From an uncultured Alteromonadaceae bacterium (GTDB lineage: Bacteria > Pseudomonadota > Gammaproteobacteria > Enterobacterales > Alteromonadaceae): a stretch of DNA of 64,000 nucleotides. Where the stretch lies: contig CANMXU010000008.1 of the NCBI GenBank assembly GCA_947501935.1, positions 62,001-126,000 of the forward strand. The letters run 5' to 3'. Of this stretch, positions 58,342 through 64,000 are shown one piece after another (position 1 is the stretch's first letter; the number at the start of each line of letters is the position of its first letter). The notes under the pieces are model-generated. The model had not been told where the DNA came from. It searched no databases and was given only the letters and a program-made list of their open reading frames with translations. Position numbers and translations under genes: made by a program.

Positions 58342-58914
58342 ATGAAAATAACAAATCCCGCTTTAGCTGAAGTTTTATGGCAGTTAGGCCAGCAATATGT
58401 GCAAGCATACCGTGAAAAGTATACCCATTTACCCTTAGCCGAAGCTGATGAACAATGGCAATCACCTTGCCAAGTAGCTGAACATGATGAAAATTATATT
58501 ACTTGGCAGCCAAATAAAGTGCTTGAAGCGCTTAGTTTTGACAATATTGAAACTGCATTGGAATTACCATTACATGAGGATATAAAAACTTATTTTACCA
58601 CCATGTTTGCTGATGCAATGCCAATGAAATGCTCTGAGGGCAGTTTACAGCTGTTACTTGCATGGTGTGAAAAAGACTTTCAGCGCTTACAAGAAAATAT
58701 TATCGGCCATATTTTAATGAAACAAAAATTAAAACAGCCGTTAACTATTTTTATTGCCGTTACTGATGACGACGATCATATTATTTCACTAAATAATACA
58801 ACAGGTGAAGTATGGGTAGAGCGAGTAGGGCGCGAAGCTCATAAAAAATTGGCTGATAACTTAGTTGAGTTTTTAAGTATGTTAAGCCCAGATCTTGCTC
58901 AAATGAGCTCTTAA
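58342..58914 (+). CDS. syd: SecY-interacting protein Syd
   Basis: 190-residue soluble protein that binds SecY at the inner membrane and monitors translocon quality. It is acidic, with the Syd-type WQSPCQV and LPLHEDIKTYFTTMFADAMP segments. ATG 58342 has AGG six bases upstream and gives the family length; an in-frame extension from 58291 is not used. Confidence 0.9.
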   Translation: MKITNPALAEVLWQLGQQYVQAYREKYTHLPLAEADEQWQSPCQVAEHDENYITWQPNKVLEALSFDNIETALELPLHEDIKTYFTTMFADAMPMKCSEGSLQLLLAWCEKDFQRLQENIIGHILMKQKLKQPLTIFIAVTDDDDHIISLNNTTGEVWVERVGREAHKKLADNLVEFLSMLSPDLAQMSS

Positions 58915-58951
58915 TAAACACTATCCCTTCATTAGTAGCAAATTGTTGGTC

Positions 58952-59281
58952 TTAGGCTTTTGCTATTAATGTTTCTACCAATGCTTTCAGTTGACTTATT
59001 TCTTGTTGTAAAGGCTTTATGGCTCGGTTAATAGCTTGTTCTAATGCTAATGAACTTGTTTGGTCTTCTGAGGTTGCTGTTGCTTTTATTTTATTTGTTG
59101 GCTGTTCACTCTGCTTGAAAGTAATGAATTCTGGATCGTGCTGCCAAGATTTAAGTGTTTGAATAATGGTTGGTAAATTAACAGGTTGTGTCAATTTACT
59201 TTTAATTAAGGCCACTGATGGTTTTTTTCCTTCGTTGGCTAATTTATTGGCAATGATGGAAATTTCGTCTGATATCGTCAT
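58952..59281 (-). CDS. KfrA-N-like putative DNA-binding protein
   Basis: 109 residues. The N-terminal half (ISIIANKLANEGKKPSVALIKSKL ... TLKSWQHD) resembles the KfrA N-terminal DNA-binding fold, with its GxxPSV and LxxW pattern. The C-terminal 40 residues form a coiled coil (LEQAINRAIKPLQQEISQL). A small nucleoid- or DNA-binding role is inferred. Single gene on the strand opposite to syd. Confidence 0.65.
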   Translation of the reverse strand: MTISDEISIIANKLANEGKKPSVALIKSKLTQPVNLPTIIQTLKSWQHDPEFITFKQSEQPTNKIKATATSEDQTSSLALEQAINRAIKPLQQEISQLKALVETLIAKA

Positions 59282-59525
59282 TTTGATTGTTCGATTAACT
59301 AAAGTTGCGATATTTTAGCTAATTTAACTAACCATGTCTTCTATGTTTTTTGCTTTTTCTTTTTAAGTTCTTTTAATTCAATAGTTTACTTGGTTGGTTT
59401 GATTGTTGCTATCTTTGGTTGAAAGTTATTTAGGCACTATTTCATTGGTTAAATAATTTTATTAACTAAATCCAAATTAAATCAAAACTAAATATTAACA
59501 ATTCATAAAATCAAAGAGAGTAAAC

Positions 59526-59897
59526 ATGAAAAAATCTATAATTGCATTATTAGTAGTAGCGCCATTAGCTTTGGGATTGTCAGGTTGTGTTATTAAAATA
59601 GGTGGCGGTGACTCTGATCATGGCTTTAATTCTGATTATGAAGATCGTGAATATGACAACAGAAAGAAAATTGCCCGCCTAATAGCAAGCACCAGTATAC
59701 ATGCAGTACAAAAAGAGTTTGGTGTTGCTGACTTTAATGAGACTTATCAAAAAAATGATGAGACAGTGCAAGTACTTTTTTATCGTACTCAACGAGCCCA
59801 TAAAGATGGTGTAACTACAAAAGATGAATGTACTCCGCTGGTTTTTAAAAACAATTTGTTAGTAAGTTGGGGAGAGACCGCTTACCAACAGCTTTAA
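59526..59897 (+). CDS. DUF3192 lipoprotein
   Basis: 123 residues with lipobox LSGC (Cys21) and a DUF3192 domain: VQVLFYRTQRAHKDGVTTKDECTPLVFKNNLL. It is a paralogue of the gene at 52754-53131, differing in its lipid rather than helix anchor. Two Cys (one lipidated, one in DECTP) are present in the mature form. AGAGAG precedes the ATG. Function unknown. Confidence 0.82.
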   Translation: MKKSIIALLVVAPLALGLSGCVIKIGGGDSDHGFNSDYEDREYDNRKKIARLIASTSIHAVQKEFGVADFNETYQKNDETVQVLFYRTQRAHKDGVTTKDECTPLVFKNNLLVSWGETAYQQL

Positions 59898-60041
59898 ATA
59901 ATATATTCAAAACAGAGAGTTAGACTCTCTGTTTTGGTTTTTGTTAAAGCGGAAATTAGTTCTGTTTGACCTGACTTAAAAATTCCTGTTATTGTGGTGT
60001 GATAACTATAAAACATGATTTTACAACAAGGGGGCAAGTAG

Positions 60042-60692
60042 ATGACCGAAGTTTTAACTGATAAGCCAAGAACAGAAATTAAAGCTATTTACCTAACAGC
60101 AGAAGATTTGAAGCTTGCCGCTTCATTGTTGTATCAAGCCTACCATGACGATCCGGTTTTTCTCGAAATATTTAATAGTGAAAAAGAAGATTATGAACAA
60201 CGCTTAAGAGCGTCGATTAGAGAAGAGTTAAGTGTTTTTTGGCAAGCCAAGCAACCTATGATCGGCTTATATCTAGGTGAAGCTATGGTCGGGGTAGCAT
60301 GTTTAAATGCGCCAAGCGACGGTGTTGGCTCTGAGCGCTTTTGGCACTGGCGTTTGAAAATGCTATTAAGTGCAGGCTATTTTAGTACTAAACAAATGAT
60401 CGAAAAAGAAAAACTTATTTTATCAGCTATTCCTTTAAAAAAATTCCATATGTTGTCGTTTATCGCTATTCACCCTTTACACCAACAACACGGCTTCGGT
60501 CACTATTTATTAGCGGCAGTAAATACGGTTTTAGAAGATCACCCAGACAGCGAAGGTGTTGCGGTATATGCCAGTACTGATAAATATCGAGCTTTTTTTA
60601 GCGACCTTAATTACCAATTGGTTGAAGAAGTTGCCGTTGGCAAAGTTGCTGGCGCATTGATGATCCATTATCGTGACGATAACAACAAGTAA
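60042..60692 (+). CDS. GNAT family N-acetyltransferase
   Basis: 216 residues. The acetyl-CoA site follows the GNAT pattern: LSFIAIHPLHQQHGFGHYLLAAV with Q/RxxGxG/A-like QQHGFG. An N-terminal YQAYHDDPVFLEIF part sets the substrate pocket. Substrate unknown. GGGGG ribosome site just before ATG. Confidence 0.85.
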   Translation: MTEVLTDKPRTEIKAIYLTAEDLKLAASLLYQAYHDDPVFLEIFNSEKEDYEQRLRASIREELSVFWQAKQPMIGLYLGEAMVGVACLNAPSDGVGSERFWHWRLKMLLSAGYFSTKQMIEKEKLILSAIPLKKFHMLSFIAIHPLHQQHGFGHYLLAAVNTVLEDHPDSEGVAVYASTDKYRAFFSDLNYQLVEEVAVGKVAGALMIHYRDDNNK

Positions 60693-60832
60693 TCGCATCA
60701 CCATTTGTATATTTATTACCTTTCAAGAACTTAAGCTTTATTAATTAAGTGAAGCTTAAGTTCTTCTGCTCAACCTATTCAGCCCTTTGTTTCAGTATGA
60801 ATTTTCAATAGTTTCTACATTACGCTTATTTG

Positions 60833-60850
60833 TGTAAGACATGTCTCACA
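60833..60850 (+). promoter_or_regulatory. GacA/UvrY upstream activating sequence
   Basis: TGTAAGACATGTCTCACA matches the GacA/UvrY box TGTAAG-N6-CTTACA with one mismatch. Its centre lies about 177 bases before the predicted csrB start, a distance like that seen for rsmY/rsmZ and csrB. Confidence 0.8.
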
Positions 60851-61006
60851 AGGGTGTGCGATATGAATGCAGTTGTTAGTGTTTTTAGATGACCTGCCTT
60901 TGTTAACTATATGTAATTTAATGTTATTATTATTTGTGGGCATAACTGTTTGTATCTTTTGGCTAATTATTTTAGTTTTGCCTATTCGAAAATGTCTGAA
61001 ACCGCG

Positions 61007-61012
61007 TATTAT
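61007..61012 (+). promoter_or_regulatory. Likely -10 element of csrB
   Basis: TATTAT, about seven bases before the predicted first base of the RNA. The -35 region is weak (ATTCGA at 17-base spacing), as expected for a promoter that needs an activator. Confidence 0.45.
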
Positions 61013-61018
61013 TAACAA

Positions 61019-61345
61019 CGTCAGGAAGACGCAAGGCAGGATGACTTGAAACACAGGATTGTTAATAAAGGAACTTCTTGGAAGAAGTAAGGTGAGAAGG
61101 AAAACACCGCACACGGATGAGATAAAGGATTGGCTGATAGGATTTAGCCGTCAGGATGACGAATAATAGCTTTAGGAAGACGCTAGCACATTTAGGATAA
61201 ATTTGCGGCTAGGATAGCCAAGGATTGTAAAAGGACTTACAGGATAGACTAAGGATAGTTTTTCATGGAAGACGAGGGAACGCTAAATATGCAGGATGCA
61301 GATAAGCTAGTTATTGAGATGCGGCTCTTAGAGCCGCATTTTTTT
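61019..61345 (+). ncRNA. csrB: CsrB-type CsrA-binding regulatory RNA
   Basis: About 327 bases with no credible reading frame and 20 GGA motifs between 61024 and 61294, on average every 14 bases. Many lie in CAGGA or AGGAAG/AGGAT contexts with short flanking complementarity, the CsrB/RsmZ signature for titrating CsrA. It ends in a strong intrinsic terminator. A GacA/UvrY box lies 170 bases upstream. E. coli CsrB is 369 bases with about 22 such sites. The 5' end is inferred from a -10 element, so it may shift by some bases. Confidence 0.88.
61319..61345 (+). terminator. Intrinsic terminator of csrB
   Basis: Stem ATGCGGCTC with GAGCCGCAT (loop TTA), followed by six or more T. It ends the GGA-rich RNA. 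Confidence 0.92.
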
Positions 61346-61499
61346 ATGCCTATTTTTATAGTTACAAGTAAGTTTGCTGTAGCAGCTATTCACTACCATT
61401 GAAATTACTTAGCTTAATTCAATTCACTTAATATCAAACTCTCAATAATTCTCTACGGTAATAGTAAGTTGAATAATTAATTGGTCAACTTGAAACAAA

Positions 61500-62615
61500 T
61501 TATGAACTTAAAAAATCAGCATATTTAGGGTGTTTGCCTAATACCGCCTGACTGCCTTTCAATGAAAAGCTATAACCACATAACGAAAAACTGCCACGTA
61601 GAGCTAACGATTTAACTATTTTGTTTGAATCTAGTGGTGAAAAACTGGCGAAATATTGCGTCATATTCTCAACGTTAACTTCAAGTGTTCTAATGGTGTC
61701 GCCATTGTTGAATTTAATAACAGAACAGCTTTTATCGCCGTGTGCGGTTAGTTGAGACCAAGGTTTGTCGGTGTTGGACTCATCGGCTTGCCAAGCAATG
61801 GTTAAGCCATTATAGGGAGACAGCATTAATGAAAACTCATCAGGTAAGGTGACTTGATGTAATCTTTCTAGTTTATTTTCTACAGTTGACTGCTGATTGT
61901 TTTCTGCTGATATAGATGTTGAAGATGCGCCAGAGCTTGAGAAAAAGCTTGATATAAATACAGCAGATAAAATTAACAATAATACTGAGCCAATGGCAAT
62001 TACGGTTGTTCTATTTTGCAATAGCGCGAGGCGAATACCCTCTCCAATATCAGGTTCATTGCTTAAGCTATCTTCAGTTGCAGTATTTTCCACAGAGTGT
62101 GAGAAAGGTGCTTCAACTTCTTGTTGGTAATCTTTTTGATAGTTTTGTTGATTTGTTGCATGAGCTAAGGTTGGCTCTATTCGACTGCCTGTGCGTCTGG
62201 TTTTGCTGGTATTGGCAAACTCGCTTAAATCAATTGGGCCAAAATAACCGAGAATATAGCTTTTGTTATTTTTTGCCGGGTAAGTAAGTAATAAGCTTGA
62301 TAACAGTGCCGGTAATATCAGTAACCAATAAGCGCTGTGATGATCTGTGAAAATAATTATACAGCCCATTAATAGCAATAAGGCGCAAGGAGCAAAAAGC
62401 CAGGTTTTGTTTAACTCACTGTCATTGAGTCTTCTGCGGGTGGTGGTGGCACATAAGGCAATACTTAACGCTAAAACGATAAAAGAAAAAATCACCGAAT
62501 GAGCGAAAATACTCGATAGCACAATAAAGCTAAGATAAGTGGCACTTTGAATGACAAAAAAACGATTCCTATTATCAAACCCTTGCCAACAAAATAATGA
62601 CTTTAATAACTGCAC
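61500..62615 (-). CDS. DUF805-type membrane protein with periplasmic-like C-terminal domain
   Basis: 371 residues. The N-terminal ~125 residues are a DUF805-like module (SLFCWQGFDNRNRF, then several hydrophobic helices and TTRRRLNDS). A polar, cytosolic linker (about 145-205) leads to one more membrane helix (AIGSVLLLILSAVFISSFF) and a C-terminal domain of about 130 residues with two Cys (KSCSV, FSLCGYSF) that could be exported. GTG 62615 is chosen: GGAGG lies four bases upstream. Function unknown. Confidence 0.75.
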   Translation of the reverse strand: MQLLKSLFCWQGFDNRNRFFVIQSATYLSFIVLSSIFAHSVIFSFIVLALSIALCATTTRRRLNDSELNKTWLFAPCALLLLMGCIIIFTDHHSAYWLLILPALLSSLLLTYPAKNNKSYILGYFGPIDLSEFANTSKTRRTGSRIEPTLAHATNQQNYQKDYQQEVEAPFSHSVENTATEDSLSNEPDIGEGIRLALLQNRTTVIAIGSVLLLILSAVFISSFFSSSGASSTSISAENNQQSTVENKLERLHQVTLPDEFSLMLSPYNGLTIAWQADESNTDKPWSQLTAHGDKSCSVIKFNNGDTIRTLEVNVENMTQYFASFSPLDSNKIVKSLALRGSFSLCGYSFSLKGSQAVLGKHPKYADFLSS

Positions 62616-62786
62616 AAAACCTCCGAGAAACAAAAATACAATTTACGTATAAGGAAAATAGGTTAAACCTATGGAAAGTGTATATAGCCTAAACAATTTG
62701 CCCAAGATTGTCAGTGCTAAAACGTATTTAAGCGTTTAATTTATCGGGCTGGTTTATTGCTTAATTTATACGGCTAGTTTATTCGC

Positions 62787-63089
62787 TTAATTTATACGAT
62801 AGGCAGGCAGGTCTATTTTATCGAGTTTGTAACCACGTAAACTGATCACGCCTTGATGTTGAGACTCGCCATCACCGCTAAATTCTAAATCAAATAAACT
62901 ATACCAATAGATACCTTCACGTTGAGAAAACTTAAGTCGGCTCGAACGCCTAGCGATAGCAATATATTGCAAGCTTTCTTTCTCACAATATTTTCTGGCA
63001 TGTAAACGAGCAAATTCAGACACTTTTCTTAAATAAACAAAATACCAAAAAACTAAACAAACGATGAGCAGATAATAAATATTTTCCAT
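62787..63089 (-). CDS. DUF3301 protein
   Basis: 100 residues with an N-terminal membrane helix (about 4-20) and the DUF3301 body: FARLHARKYCEKESLQYIAIARR, then an RxxxxEFSGDGE-like segment. It starts five bases after the DUF3549 stop, so the two form one unit. Function unknown. Confidence 0.85.
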   Translation of the reverse strand: MENIYYLLIVCLVFWYFVYLRKVSEFARLHARKYCEKESLQYIAIARRSSRLKFSQREGIYWYSLFDLEFSGDGESQHQGVISLRGYKLDKIDLPAYRIN

Positions 63090-63094
63090 AATAA

Positions 63095-64000
63095 TTACGC
63101 TTTTGAATTTTGCACTTGGTTGAATAACAAACCAATGGCTTTGGCTAAGGTATCACTGCGGTTAGTATCTCGCATACAGGTGAACATTTTTTGACGTAAT
63201 AAGGGAATGGCGACTAAGTCTTTAAAAACCGCAGGGAATAGTTCACTACTACTTCCTTGAGCAATGTTTTCTAGGTAATGCATCATCAAATTATTTTCGT
63301 GCAGTACCTGCCAACATCTGGCGGTTATCGCGATTATTGCTTCTTCGTTAAGCTGGCGTTGTTGAAGCATATTTTCAAAAAATTGTATTACATGAGGATG
63401 CTGACAACTTGAAGCTAAAGCTCTGAGTAAATGAGTTTGTACTTGTTCATTTTCGGCTAAAGCAAGTTGAGCTAATATTTTATCAATGAGGTTAACATCA
63501 AGCTGAATATTTTCTAAGGCCGAGCAAAACGGTAATAATACTTCTTCAGGCAAGTGTTCAAAGGCCTTTGTTAGTAGCTTTTTATTTTTCCCATGTGTTA
63601 ATCGCGCTGAAAAGTCAGTAATACCTTGTACACCAATTTCTTGCCAATTTTGCCAGTTTTCGGTAGTTAAATATCTGGTAACTCCCGCCAAATACTTACT
63701 TGCCGGCTGCTTTAATTCAACTTTTAATAAGCTATTGATAAAGGCTAATTTGTATTGCGACGGAGTGAAATGATAAGGGTTACTTTTTAATAACTCTTCT
63801 TGCTGCTCTGTCGGGTCAATACTTAAGTCGGTACCAAGTGCGGTGATAATTACTTCAATAAAGTGATTACGGCCGGCTAAGTTTAATAATCCACGCTCAT
63901 CTAAAGGCAGTTTCACAAACCATAAATAGGGCGCATTGGCACTTTTTTGCCAAAAAGCGATGGCAATAAAGGCATGCCCTTGCGAAGGAAAAGGGTAAGG
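63095..64000 (-). CDS. DUF3549 protein (5' end beyond the window)
   Basis: The reading frame is open through the right edge of the window, so the start lies outside. The family is about 340 residues; the 301 codons here cover most of it. A GTG at 63916 is internal, since the frame continues upstream (AFIAIAFWQKSANAPYLWF) without a stop. The protein is helical, HEAT-like in its second half (ALASSCQHPHVIQFFENML). Function unknown; the link with DUF3301 is common in Alteromonadales and Vibrio. Confidence 0.85.
   Translation of the reverse strand, partial: PYPFPSQGHAFIAIAFWQKSANAPYLWFVKLPLDERGLLNLAGRNHFIEVIITALGTDLSIDPTEQQEELLKSNPYHFTPSQYKLAFINSLLKVELKQPASKYLAGVTRYLTTENWQNWQEIGVQGITDFSARLTHGKNKKLLTKAFEHLPEEVLLPFCSALENIQLDVNLIDKILAQLALAENEQVQTHLLRALASSCQHPHVIQFFENMLQQRQLNEEAIIAITARCWQVLHENNLMMHYLENIAQGSSSELFPAVFKDLVAIPLLRQKMFTCMRDTNRSDTLAKAIGLLFNQVQNSKA

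Noticed and set aside
60815..61114. A 99-codon minus-strand frame, and a 60-codon plus-strand frame at 60867-61049
   Set aside because: Both overlap the csrB regulatory region and 5' end, have no family likeness and no good ribosome site; the GGA-rich RNA explains the sequence better.

Overview
The window looks like chromosome from an AT-rich marine gammaproteobacterium of the Alteromonadales, most likely a Colwellia or Thalassotalea relative. This is inferred from gene content, gene order and the style of the proteins; no marker gene was compared with a database. It carries few mobile signs: no insertion sequence, prophage, CRISPR array or rRNA was seen. Most genes are core housekeeping genes in conserved gammaproteobacterial neighbourhoods.

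Layout. 0-5.2 kb: an outer-membrane-type barrel protein and a 1332-residue acidic lipoprotein. 5.5-6.2 kb: the tRNA acp3U enzyme TapT. 6.3-13.8 kb: a complete heme d1 assembly operon in the order nirC-F-D-L-G-H-J-E-N, read leftward, with a perfect FNR/DNR box and a second weaker box upstream. No nirS is present. 14.1-20.3 kb: an SDR enzyme, an Atl-type alkyltransferase-like protein, an alpha/beta hydrolase, a small heat-shock gene with a sigma-32 promoter and a ROSE-like RNA thermometer, an exported thiol peroxidase, a receiver-CheC-like protein and a PAS-GGDEF protein. 20.5-26.1 kb: lnt-corC-ybeY-ybeZ-miaB. 26.2-30.9 kb: a large propeller sensor with a degenerate kinase end, an orphan protein and ubiF. 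31.1-32.3 kb: a Met/Leu/Gln tRNA array with a partial internal duplication and a broken tRNA-Leu, behind a strong stringent-type promoter. 32.8-38.0 kb: ychF, pth, rplY, prs, ispE, lolB. 38.2-47.4 kb: hemA-prfA-prmC-sirB2-sirB1-kdsA, interrupted by an S9 peptidase gene with one in-frame stop and by a DUF819 membrane protein. 48.4-58.9 kb: gcvA-hydrolase-ygdD-rlmM, an NAD-type isocitrate dehydrogenase, xni, ppnN, a diguanylate cyclase, queF and syd. 59-64 kb: a KfrA-like protein, DUF3192, a GNAT enzyme, a CsrB-type regulatory RNA with a GacA/UvrY box, and DUF805, DUF3301 and DUF3549 proteins; the last runs off the window.

How it fits together. The nir operon would build heme d1 for a cd1 nitrite reductase encoded elsewhere, switched on under low oxygen by FNR/DNR-type control. 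The two GGDEF proteins, the CheC-like regulator and the CsrB-type RNA point to lifestyle switching. The most interesting features beyond coding genes are the CsrB-type RNA gene (20 GGA motifs plus UAS), the sigma-32/ROSE heat-shock leader, the nonsense-interrupted S9 peptidase and the tRNA array duplication. I did not find a convincing wholly new multi-gene system.
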